64,000 nt of DNA from NCBI GenBank assembly GCA_964036045.1, contig OZ038402.1, positions 10,905,513-10,969,512 of the forward strand, read 5' to 3'. The notes beneath the pieces are model-generated. The model made no database searches. It was not told the DNA's origin and saw only the letters and a program-made list of their open reading frames with translations. Positions 1 to 12,200 of the stretch are shown here, one piece after another. The number at the start of each line of letters is the position of its first letter. Within the stretch, counting starts at the first letter, position 1. The stretch is from Eutreptiella sp. 'Long Island Sound 2002' (Eukaryota > Euglenozoa > Euglenophyceae > Eutreptiales > Eutreptiaceae). The translations under genes were made by a program, and so were the position numbers.

Positions 1-2542
1 TTTGGGGGCATAGGCAGGAGGGGTTCAGAGGTGTGGTTGTGCGAAGCGGGTTCGGCGGGAGCAGAGCCTATGAAGTTTTTCAAGGAGCCGAGCAGGCGGC
101 GTGCATCCAGCGATGGGCGCAATTACGACAGTTGACAGCGCGCAACCGATGGCCATGGCCGTATCACACGACGAGTGGCCTTGTCCACCGTGTTGCGTAC
201 CGGACAGCCACAGGTGGGGTTTGTCCTGTTGCACTACCTGGTGCACTGGGTCGATTGATGGGGGCGGGTCACCGCCCGTGCCATCGCCAGAGCCATGCGC
301 AGTCTGTCAAAGATGCCAGATCACACGCTGACAACCATTATCAAACGGAGCATGAGCATCACGGTGGCGCTGTGTGGCGCTGTGCGGCAGCGTGTGGGCC
401 AGGAACTGCATATCGGCGTGTCGCCGGCATCGATTGCAAAATTATGTGAGCGGTGGCCAATGAAGTATGGCCGCCCCATAATTGTTCCGGGTCCGCACCG
501 CGTCTGGTGCCCCCAAAGGTACAGCCAAACCCTGAGAACTGTGCATTAGGCAATCGCGGTTGTGTGATGGATTGAGGATGGGCGCCACCAGTTTGTCAGG
601 CCAAGTGCGGACAAAAGCATCACAACCCCCCCCAACCCCCCCGCCGCGCGCGCACACACACACGCGCGCGCGCACGGACGCACCTGCACAATGAATGGCA
701 GAGGAGCCGAGTGTGACAGTCTGTCGGCGCGCATGCCCAACCTTTGGCGTCCCTTTTTGGGCAAGATGGGGGGGGGGGTTGGCACAAGTCGGCATTAGGG
801 GGGGGGGGGGTATTGCAGTTTGGAAAAATGAGAGGTCTGTCTTGGGGCTTTTCTGGAGTTCTGTCCCGTGCGCAGCACAGTGACGCGCAATACTGTGGAA
901 AGAGTGCGGGGGCGTTGTACATAGCCGGCCATACCCTGGGGGCGCACGAAAGGGCTGGGGAGTGGCGCGGGGAGTAGCTCTCCAGAAAAGCGGATCCGAG
1001 CACTGACTCCCGCGTGGCTGCATTGTGCGTCTGCTCTGCGCTGGATCGTTTCAGACCCGACGATGGACTGCACCAATGCGCTTCGGATGTATTGGCCGCT
1101 GGACCGGGAGAGGGAGCTGGAGGAAGAGAGCGGTTGTGGCCGGTTATGCTGGACGAGGCGGAGGAGGTTCAATACTTGCCCTGCGTCGTCAGACTGCATT
1201 CGACACGTGGGGTGGCACGGAGGCCCATTCCCCGAAATCCCAGCCCCCCCTTCCTTGGGCCTTGGCGGCGTTCGGTGACCCACCGACAGGGCCTCGCAGG
1301 GGGGGTCAGGGTGGGGCATACCCCAACAATAATATACAGTAGTCAAAATGCTCCCACTGATGCGCCAATCATTTGGAGGTATACGTCAGAGGGGAGTGAC
1401 TTTTTCCCAAAAAAACTGCCGTCCTGTCCGCTTTGCTGCCCGATTTCGAGCCACTGCTGGGCCTCAGACAGGCCGGCACAGAGACCCATCACTCCCCACC
1501 CCTCCTTCGCCGGGCCACACGTCCCTCCCCCGGGGGGAAGTATTGGAGACACCCAAATCCCAGAAGTGGTCCATGCACGAGGGAGGGCATGTCCCATGAG
1601 CTCCACAACATGTTCCATGGTCCACAAGGGCGGTAACAGACCTGCCGTATCAGGGTCCCCAAAATAGGGTGGACACACATGGCTACATCACCCGTGCTGT
1701 GGTGGGGCCCCCAGGGCGGAACAGGGGGGAGGACTGGATGGCCCCTGGGATAGCGCTGGTCGGGAACCTAAAAGTTTGCGGGGCGCCTCCAGCGCCAGCG
1801 TTCCGCTCCGTTGTAGCAGCACCCACCAGTTCAGAAACTGGGTTCAGCTCAGGTCAACTTCAGGTCCAATCCAGTTCAGGCTGCGGCATGCACGCTTCTG
1901 GCGGCAGGCAATCTGCAAATGTCTGTGTCCATCATGCACCAACCGCAAAAGGTCGGGCGCCAGCAGTGCGCTGGCCAAAGCTAGCGAAACACGAAAACCG
2001 TTTGAAGCTTTGCTTGATGCCTACTGTGAACTTCTTGGTTTTTGGTTTGGTTGCTTTGCGCCTTGGCAGCAAATTTGCCTGGCAGCTTGGGAGCCTGGGA
2101 GCGCTGCTCCTGTGTCGCCTGCAGCATACAGCAAGTATGTGTAGTTCTGCAACACAGGGGGTCCCTCAACATGCCATTGCTTAGTGATACAGGGTGGGGG
2201 TGTAAATTGCCCCCCCCCCCAGATTTTGACTGACCCACCCTCCCACATCAGAAATTTTGCTTCAGCAAAAAACATGAAACTCAGCAAAGGGGCCCGAACT
2301 TGGAGGTTGATTTTGGGTACACCAACTCTTTTTTGGCCTCTGACCCCCCCTCCCCCGGGTATAGTATCAACCAGCCACTAAGCAATGGCCTGGTCCTCAA
2401 GCGTTATTGTCTATGGGGACTACAAACGACACTTTCCTACAAACAACAGGAAAGGCGGATTGCAAGAAGGCCACCATCCCCTTCATGAATTCTTGGGGTG
2501 TCCTCGCCGATAATGTCTGCAGAGTGGAGTGATATGTATACG
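1..2542. other. non-coding, downstream of CbiX-like gene
   Basis: I see no supportable gene here. Open frames on both strands are short, overlap in several frames and carry no motif I recognise. The stretch holds a C-rich and CA/CG dinucleotide run at about 626-675, G-runs at about 769-779 and 798-809, and a C-run at about 2211-2220. It lies 3' of the minus-strand CbiX-like gene that ends at 3094. Confidence 0.5.
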
Positions 2543-2669
2543 GGTGAGCCCAGGCCCTTAACTGGTGAGGCCAGGCCTTCAAATGGTGAAACCCATACCT
2601 TTAAATAGTGGGCCCAGGCCTTTAAACGGTGGGCCCATGCCGTTAAACGGTGAGCCCAGGTCTTTAAAT
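2543..2669. repeat. 21-bp minisatellite, 6 units
   Basis: Six head-to-tail units of 21 bp (one of 22) with the pattern GGTGRGCCCAGGCCTTTAAAY. They diverge by a few substitutions each. The array is 3' of the CbiX-like gene and does not encode anything recognisable. Confidence 0.8.
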
Positions 2670-3093
2670 GGAAGTGTTGAAAACCCTGCGGCAGAAGTAT
2701 CGCACTGCAGCGGGTGCCTTCTCAGGCAGATTGAATAAAGAAGAAGGCTGACAGGAAGCACATGCACCGTCACAAGCTGGATAAGTTTTTTTTTCAAAGC
2801 CAGCAAGGGCAAACAGCCCAACAAACTTGTTTTTCAAATACAGAAACTCTGACCCAGCGGCGGACAGGCAGCAGCCTCTTGATTGCTACCAAGAACAGGC
2901 CGATGGTGTCTCCTCACGGCCACAAGCACAGCACGAGGCCAATGGTGTCTCCTTACGGCCCTGTGCGCGCAGCACAGGCATGACGGCTTTGAAGAAGCAA
3001 CACCCCCGGCACCACTGTCACGTTCACATCCCAGATACCGCTCGGGCCAACTGTTTCGCCGAGACAAACATAGTAGAGGCGTTGAGGCCCATC

Positions 3094-3275
3094 TCACCGA
3101 GGTATCCCCAGGCCGGCGGCTGGATTGACGCTCGCATACACCTCCAGCGCCACCGCCTGCTTGGACCTCTTCACCAGCAACTCTATGAGCTTGGGGTGCA
3201 TCCCCAGAACATCCGTCATGAACACACGGCCCCGGGATGCAGCAGTGGAATCCTTGATGATGGTCGCAATATCAC
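3094..3275 (-). CDS. CbiX-like gene, last exon
   Basis: 182 nt after acceptor CATGCAG|GT. The two leading bases complete a Gly codon left by exon 4, giving GG-DIATIIKDSTA, exactly where family members read GGDIA. It then reads VFMTDVLGMHPKLIELLVKR and ends at TGA 3094-3096. Similarity and phase together make this the true 3' exon although it lies 10.7 kb from exon 4. Confidence 0.83.
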
Positions 3276-6200
3276 CTGCATGGCCAGGGACGGCAGACGT
3301 CCGGCAGGGAAATCGCTGCACAAGGTTTTTCGCAGACACCTCTGCTGACCAAGACTGTGGATTGGGCCCGTACTCCCCTTCGCAAACACCTTCGTAGTAC
3401 TTGCTTACGGATACCATTTACCTCCCCCTACCGCTTTATCATCTGCAACACACACCCCATGAAGAGCTTCAAACCATTTGGAGTGCTTCCTTGGTGACCT
3501 GGCAGCACTACCTCCACTCTACACACAGGGCCACGAGGCAAGCTGAGGTTTGTACGTAGGCAGCAGTTGTTGCTGCAAGCAATCCGCTCAATCACAGGAA
3601 TGTGCTCTGAGGAAATTAATGCCCAATTCCATGCCGCACTATTCGGGGTGCTGCACAGGGGAGGAGCTAGGTTGGAGGGGCAGGGCGGTGCCGGCTGCCA
3701 CATGGGGTGATCCGGCTGTCAGGTTGGGACAGTTTGTCTGCCCGAGCAACTTGTGGATTTTCTGCAACAGTTCTTTGACCACCAAATTGGCGGTGTTCTT
3801 ACTGTTGGCAAAAACACACAAACAGGGTTTTGGCCTCTCTTCGAGTGGAAGATTCCTGTCACACCCGGTTGTGGGCATGCACCGCTGGGCGACAACCCCT
3901 TCATCTATTTTCCTGGCCACTAGTGGAACCATACTATTGAAGGTAGATAGAGCACTTCACCCGCTAAGTGAACCATTAAGGTGGATTAGGCTTGCCGGTT
4001 GAGGGGCGAGGGGGTCCAACTACTAGGCTCAGGGTGTGGCAACAGTACGGGCATTTGTGAATGGCAGGCTTGTGTGCAAACCGTACTTTTGGTGAAAGAA
4101 ACCTCTGCAACTCTAACATTGCACTAAGGACTGTCTGGGACAGTGCCACATTGGCCACACCGGTCAATAACTAGTATCCATCCCAATGTGGCGGATGCGG
4201 CCATTGGGTGGCTGATCATGTCCGTTGTTGAAACAATGCCTTCCCGTGCCTGGGGCATCAACAGTCGACCTCCGATTAGTTGTTTGGCATCTGGTGCAAT
4301 TTTGGGCTCAGAATGGCCCTGAGGGGAGGAGGAGAAGGAGCCATGGGTTCCGCACCCAACTAGGCATAGCAGGCGAGTAGCTTGGAGCCCCGCCACTCCT
4401 CTCATCTCCACCTCAACAAGAATGACCGGAGTGTAGGGTACACGGCCACCAACCATCCGATACCCCACGTGGATATTGGCAGCCTTGCAGCGTCTGTAGC
4501 CAGGTGACCTATGCACTATCCCTGACCGAAAGTGTGCCGTGTGCTACGGACATCGAATATTCCTTCAGGCCCAACTCTAGCTAACACACAACGTAGCAAC
4601 ACATGCATGAACACAAGCCATGCTAGCAGTTAGGATGCTTGAATCAACAAACGTGCATCTGTGTATGGCCGAGTGTATGACATGCCATCGAAGATAAGCA
4701 AAGCAACAGGCAAATCACGGAAGAGAACTCATCAAGTACGATTCTGAAACACGTGAAATCAGTAGAAAGCGTGCTCTGTGATAAACACAAATTCCTCAGC
4801 TATGTAAGCAACTGAAATCGTATGCAACAGATAACGAATTTCGTTCTCTCATTCCACCTGTTAATCAATGTAACCAATACTCAAAATCGAAACATCAAAA
4901 CTCAACATGACAGCGTGTATATGCGCGCGCATGCCCGCGCGCATGCGAGTGTATGACATGCCATCGAAGGCCAAGACATGTTCAAACCACTGCTTCCAAC
5001 GAGCGATGGTGGAAGGGGTGACCAAAGCACCTAGCGTTGCAATACACGTGAAGAATCTACTTGCAGCCTCCACATATTCTAGAACCCACTAGATGGTGCC
5101 CTCACTGTGTGGCGAAGAGACCCTTTGGGGAGCGTCGATGAGCAGCATCCTTGGGGGAGATAGCACCGCTTTGGGATAGTTATTGGGGATGGCCATGGTC
5201 TATGCAATCGCCAAAAAATTGTTGTGGGGTGGCAAAGCAGGGCACGAAGCCCATTACCTAGCACCAACAAATGCTACGTCCTATGGGAGTGCTACAACAT
5301 GGGGCCAAAGGGCCAAGCCTTTTGAGAGTGAGGTACCCGTTCCCAAGACTGAGGGGATCGCGGAAACGAATCTTGACCGAAAGCCTGCTCTAATTGATGA
5401 GCAACGACATCCTTGGTTCGAAACGACGAGAAAGCAGCACACACAAGAACATGGTCCAGCCAAAGCAGTTTTTGAATTGAGACCAAAAAGTTTCGGACTA
5501 GGCCGTGTAGCTGGTCTTTGGAAACACCATGCTTGACACACTTATTCACCGGATCCAATACACCACCATCCAACGTGACCACAAACCACACCATTTGGAC
5601 CAATGGGCAGGAAGATGGCATTTGGGGAGCAACACCTAGCCACTAGCCACCCCATTGCACGAGAACTCCCCACTCAGTGGGTGCACATGCCGACCACTGT
5701 GGGACGATAGATGGTAGGGCAAGGGCCCACCAAGGGCACAAACAAAAGAACAGTAGCCCCCGGAAGGGACAAGCATGCAGAAGATGAGACACCCGCAAGT
5801 CATGAGGACATAATGTGCAAGTTCAAGTTGGGCAAAGGATAAGGTCGTGTTGCAGGGCGACAAACTGAAGGTGTTGCCTCCATGTGAGGTGCCTTGACAT
5901 GATCAAGGAGTTGTACACAACCAACCGGGAACTAGCCGCACTGGGCTCTATTTGGAACGTGCGACAATAAAGTCGGGCTGCGGAGCACTCGACATACGAC
6001 TCCATCGACAACAAAACATGGGGTGGGATGCTGGACACCATGCAAAAACCCCATTGGCATTGGGAATGGTTGCATTTCGGCTGTCTTTTTGGCCGCCGAA
6101 TCACCATCATCCAACACTTTGTCTGAACATGTCCCTTGTTGGTGTGAGTATATGTGAGCGGGCTGTTGAAAATTATTCGCCATTTGTTGAGATTGACGAA

Positions 6201-9200
6201 GCACGTCTCCCACTAGCCCATGTCTTTGAGACGCTGGTCATCTCGCAACGAGCACCTCTATGTATGACTTGGAATCCGTGAAAGTGGTGCTATCACTATC
6301 CCAACACCGACCCCACACACCTGCATTCTTTCCCCGCAAACGAGTACAAACTGTGAGCAACACCCACGCAATGTAAGTTTCAACCGTGAATGATTGGTCC
6401 GACACCATGGGGATGTGCACTTGATAAACACTATAAAACCCAATGTGTGAACACACAATGGCAAACGCCCCACCATAGCTATGCGACGGAAACCAAGAAA
6501 CATCAGTGACATTTGCAGCACGTGCTAGCACTTGTTGTACACTCACAATGACAGCAACCAATGCAATAGCATGTCCCCATAGTGGTGCAATGGGTGTTTG
6601 CCATACCCAAGAATGTAGTGGCCATTGTGCGTGAGCCGCTTGTTGCACGATGTGATACCTTTGATCCATCCATTGGTGCACCTGCTCAGCTTGCCACGGG
6701 AATCGCGCGTAAGCCATGGGGTGGCTGAAGACATGATCAGGCGACTCGGAAGGGAAGTATATTTCTACTCTCGAGAAATGCAAATAAGCTAAAACCTATC
6801 ATGGTCTGTGTTGTGAACACAACAACAAAAGTTGATGCGGGAGTAACAAGGCATTGACGGGTGCATGCGCCATCGAGCGGAACGAAGACCATGCAAGGTA
6901 GACGCCCTCACCGATGGGTTGCCATAATGCAATTGCCGTAAGTATGTGTGAATAAAAGTGACAAGCCGCTAGAGTGATCCCCACCCACCCCACCTCAACA
7001 TGCTGCATGAGTTGTGCAGGCCAGGGCGGTATGCACGGCAGCTCGGTTACCACCAATCGAACTATAGGTGACAGTTGAGATCGACGGAATTGATGGATGG
7101 CAACGGCTGCCTGAAGGACATGATACCCCACCGCAAAGGTGGGGGCCACAGGAGTAGAGAACGGTTTCCGCAATAGCTACCGGTAGTCTTTGTTTAGTGG
7201 AACAATAGCACCCACAGACGGGCCAACGGGTGGGGCGAGGTCGATAAACCTCTATAAATGCATCAATTCCCAGGCCCTTCGTAATGACCGCGGGCAAGAG
7301 CAACCTGGTTAGCATCTTGAGCAATATCCCACCATGCACAATGTTGTGAGATGAGGTGTTGGAGACATCAGGGGGCCACCGCAACCACACCATGCATGTT
7401 GTTGGGTACTGTTGGAGGGGGGGGGGGGCAAAAACAACCAAACCAGCAGTAGTGATTGCATGTAAAAGGTGTCGGTAGTGCTCCTCTATGGTTTCCGGAG
7501 ATGCCGACATAAATGAACCAACCTTGCCTAGATATGCATCAAGCAATGTGGGCGTGATTTTGCTTGGCAAAGAAAAACGGTGGCGAGACAACATGGCACC
7601 CGGAGGGGGTAGGGTGGAAAGGACCGGATATGTAAGCAGCATCGGCAAGTCGTCCAAAGGAAAAGTGGACTGAGTGTGAATGTGACCAATAAAGCTGCCA
7701 CTAGCTGCTTCGGGCACCAAGAAAACTTAATGTGCTCTATGTTCTTGGTGACTCATCCACGAGTGCGCACACGTACGGGACGTAGTTGCGCATCCCGACA
7801 AAAATCAAGCAACACCTTGACCCGTCTTGGGTTGACTGAGAACAGTCTAGGACCCACCTTGGGTTGCATTGAAGATCACCCTTGAAAATAAGGGTTCGCG
7901 GGCCAGCCATCAAGTAAGGCCGAAACTATTCCAATGCCTCCCGATACTCTGGCACTTGTCCGGATGCGGGGAGATAGGCATTGACCGCCCTAAATGGGGC
8001 GCCATGGTAGCTGAAGTCAACAACCAATCCTCGGTGACGAGGATGACAGAAGACATCACCAACTGGTATTGTTGGGTCCCTCCGTAGCAAAACTGCCACA
8101 CCCAATGTAGGCACCTCCACCTCATGGGAGAAAATTGTCCAATAAAGGTCGTCAAAAGAATACGAATCTTGTACGGGGCTAGTTTCTTGCAACATCACCA
8201 AAATAGGACATTGAAGCTCCAATAGTAAATACCGAAGCGGCCGTTCTTTTCCTTTAAGGACGTGCATGTTGTTTAGCAGAATGATGGGTATTCCGCTAGG
8301 AGGGCTCCGCGACTCTGTTATCGGGGGGGGGGGGGGGCATTTGTCTAAGGGGCGGTTGCGGCTTGCAACAAAGTTTGTGACTGCTGCTGCTTGCGCCGCT
8401 TGGACTCCACATAACGAAGCACCACTTGGGGGTTGATGATGATCACCATGGCCTTAACTGAGGTAGCTCACGAGGGGGTGTGGACAACTTTGAAACGTTT
8501 GGAAAGAGACTTATTTGCCACACCGCCGCACATTGTCTTGCATCCAAAGCCAAATGTGTCCGCAGCTACAACTTAGGAAAGAAAAATCTGATTCTGCCGA
8601 GCCCATGCATTTGATAGATTGTGCAGTAGTGGGACAACTATGTGAGCAAAGGCCCAAATTCATGCTGACAACGAAAAATTTGCAAATTTACCAACAATTG
8701 TGGCACGGGGAAAGGGGGTGTTAAATCAACGGGGGGGGGGGGGGGCATATCCGACTACTGCGGTAGAACTCGTTCGATGACCCACTTGATCCGCGGTGTC
8801 ACTCGCAAAGTGCCATAAAATGAAGCCGACTGGACCTTCCGCAGACACTTCATGAGATTTGGGTTCCAACAATAAGGTATTGAATTGCTCATGGTGAGCA
8901 TCTTTAGGGCCTAGTGATGTTCGGGCAGCGGGGGGGACACCGTTGGGCGCAGGTTGTGCTAGTCCCCTTGGTGAGTGGTAGAAGGGGTGAGGAACAGGAT
9001 GTGTGCTCGGTGCTGGCAGAAGACTGTGGGGGGACTGGGTCGTGTATGTTGGGTACGAATAGATCGGGTAAAGGTCGCACCACTAGTCCCCCTTCTAAGA
9101 GTCCCCCTCCCGGTTTCCCCGGTGGGGAGAACGGGACCTGGATGTGCTGCGGCGGCGATCTGACCTAGGAGACCGCACACAATGTTTTTTGTGCTGGTGG

Positions 9201-12200
9201 TCTGGACTCTGTGACCTGGATCCCCGGTAAATAACCGTGCCCCCTTGCTCCACGAGGTGTTTGCTTTCAAGCTTCACTCCCAAAATAAAAAAGGTTTTTC
9301 CCGGATTGAGCATGGGGTCTTGAATGAGCATTCTGTATTGGAAAAAGTGGGTCTTAAGGCGGAACCCAACAGCTTTGCAAACACCACCTCCCTGGGAGGG
9401 TCTTTGTTCAAGGAAGCCACAAAAACACTCACGCTAAAAACACTAGGATCCAAGGGTGGCCCCTTGGGGGGGGGGGGTGTAACTGCACTTGTGGCCCGAT
9501 TGCGCGACACTGCATTGCGCTACACAGAGCAAGACATTTTTTGAATGTCCTGTTCTTGAGAAACTACGGCACTCAACTACTGTTCAACAAAGGCAGACAC
9601 TCGATTGCGTAGAGCATTAGCAATTCATGGCACTTCGCAGCAGCCCATGGTCACGCAGGTCAAACATGGGGAAAGTGGGGACGGCGCACCCCACTAGCTG
9701 CATGATCAAGTGGAATCACTTGGCGGGAACGGGAGCTATGCCTTCCGGTCAATCCAGACTAAGAATCCATTAAACAAGGACTCTTGCGCGGTGACAACAT
9801 TGGGGGCTGCTGCAGAGGGTGGGGCCCTTTCAATGGCAAGGGACTCAAAAATAGAAAAGCGAAACACTTCATGACTGGCAAGAGGAACTTGGTGCTAATA
9901 GGGGGCTAGCTTCAAGGAAAATTGCACAAATGCCGACAGAAGGTCCCCAATGTGGCGCCCCACCAAAACGGACAACTTCATTAGCGTGGAGGCTAAAGCT
10001 TGAATGCTCATCCACGAGTCTGCTAGAGATGCGGTCGCAGAGGCGGCACGAGACTGAGCTTTGTGAGCTTGGAGTTATTTTTTGAGAGCAATGATTTCGG
10101 CTAGGTGTTTCTAGGTGTGTGCTTGAGACCGAACCAACGAGGAATGCCTCAGCTTCATGCTTAGTTGTTTCCAACGACTCGAGCTGGGCTTGCAACGCAG
10201 CCTTCTTGTGGCACAGCTAGTTCTGCGGCTCATTGGAGGTATTACTGGTCAAATCACTGTCCTGTAACTAGGGCATAAGCCGGATAGCATCTTCAGCCAG
10301 AACAATAGACTTGCGTGGGTTGGAGATGTCCATAGTGTCCATATCCATTGGATCGGGCTGTTGCAATGTGTGAAGAACCTTAGTAGCCGACCTGTTACCT
10401 TTGGTGGACCGAAGCCACAATTGTGGAGTGTACACGGAAACCGAGGAATCGCGCAAAAACCCAGCAACCGTAGCAGTAGACACACATGGAGGTGATAGTT
10501 GACCCGATGTGCGCTCTATTATGCCGATGCTATGTATGGGGATGATGGTAGATGCGTCCTTAGGTCCTTAGCCAAGCTGTCGACAAGTGAGACGTTCATC
10601 AACATAATCCTAGAGAACTAAGTCGGAACATGCCACTGATGTGGTTGCGCGGTAAGCAGGGAAATCCAAGAGAGCATGTATGCATGGAAGACAACAATTT
10701 GATCCGGTCCGATTGCAGGTTCATGACATTGGAGGGGCTATGGAAGGTGCCAAAAACATGCGACCACATAATTTGTTTGTTTGTCGGCGGGGAGATTGGA
10801 CACAGGCTTGTATTTGTTTGGCAGCCTCCGCTGCACTACCATAGTGATGTCTTGCTTGGTCTTGGATGCACCCCTTTTTTGACTGTCATGACCCTTGAAT
10901 TACCATGGTATGCCTGAGGTATGTGCCCCTGTTCTTCTTGGGTGACAGTTGTGTGGTTGATCACAATCTCTATTGACCGTGGGACCTAGATCAGTGCTAA
11001 TCTGTGCAAGCTCATGCGAGGAGGATGCACATTTTACATCCTAGCTAGTCCCGTGACCATCACGTTCAGATGTGTTTCGACTTGTGCGAACCGATGCAAG
11101 GACCCCACATTATGATGTCTTAGCTCCTTTCACTCATTACCGGTTCCTACCATCTCTCCTCGTTGTATCTAGTGGCTTCTGTGTTTCCCAACCTAGTTCT
11201 TGGCATCTTTGTGCATGTTTCACATATTGAGCATCGTTGACAGATATGGGAGCTTCTTGAGCCTCTTGCAACAAGCGTCGGACCTCGGTCCCAGCAGCTA
11301 ATGCAAGCATTAACCGACACTGTCAGCATAAAGGTTGTGCAGGAGGTGAAAAGGCCCTACCTAGCATCCACGGATCGTCGCCCTCCCATGTATGTGATAC
11401 ATGGCAATGGGCCCTCGTGGCCGGTACGGTGTTGATGGCGTCAGACATGTAGTTTGCGTTGGTCCTCAATGGACTACTTTTGACGGCAATTGTGGACATC
11501 GACACGCGGAATTCAAGTACTGCAATTTGTTCCTCTTGCGCTAGTTCAAGGGATACCGCTCCTACGGTACGTGCAATACACTAGTCCACATAGCACCTTG
11601 CTTCCACATGGTGTGCAACGTTTCGAGCCCTATCACAACTTTCCATGCAACAACGCTTGGCACGCGTCCTTGGATTGTCTCAAACGACCCTCCCAACCAC
11701 CATGTTGTCCACCTATGATTTGCCTACCGTTTGGGAGGAGAATGTGCTCGACCAAAGACATATGACATATCTGTGTGAACCATAACACCTGCAACGACAC
11801 TTTACGAGACTCCAATCCGGCCCCCCTAGGCCGTGCAGGTAGGAAGGCGTGTGACTACTCTACTGTGATGATACTTGTGTGATATGTAACCTCCGTCAAT
11901 TATAAACCTGCTTCGCTAAACCACCCCAGGGTACCGTTGAAAAGAGTACTGCCGGGTCCGTGTGAACTATCAAATCGGTATAAGGGGAGTCCAAGACTGG
12001 CAGCGATGCGCAACTGGGATTCAAACCCGTGCTTGCCGTCATGTGGCTCGTTGTGTGGCCACTCTTGAGTGGTTTTGGTTTTTGTTTCTTTTTGACTGTG
12101 TGTGTGTGTGTGTGCGTGCGTGTAGTGCGTGCCAAGAGAGGTCCGGGACGCCCTCCGAGGGTCGCAGAGGGTGGCGGTGTCCGGATGGTCACGGCCTTGA

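Larger units (their letters stand above)
4860..10500 (-). mobile_element. degenerate LINE (non-LTR retrotransposon), approximate limits
   Basis: Minus-strand fragments follow LINE order: coiled-coil/ORF1-like pieces at about 10483-9095, an endonuclease domain at about 8320-7926, then a linker with LDDLPMLLTYP at about 7720-7400. Below that are ORF fragments (6783-4861) in which I could not identify reverse-transcriptase motifs. The frame changes repeatedly and homopolymers interrupt it, so it is inactive. Ends are not defined and I found no target-site duplication. Confidence 0.5.

Noticed and set aside
6238..6783. Minus ORF of 181 codons with hydrophobic stretches in the CbiX intron
   Set aside because: Lies in degenerate LINE-like sequence, no motif or splice support; kept only as part of the mobile-element remnant.
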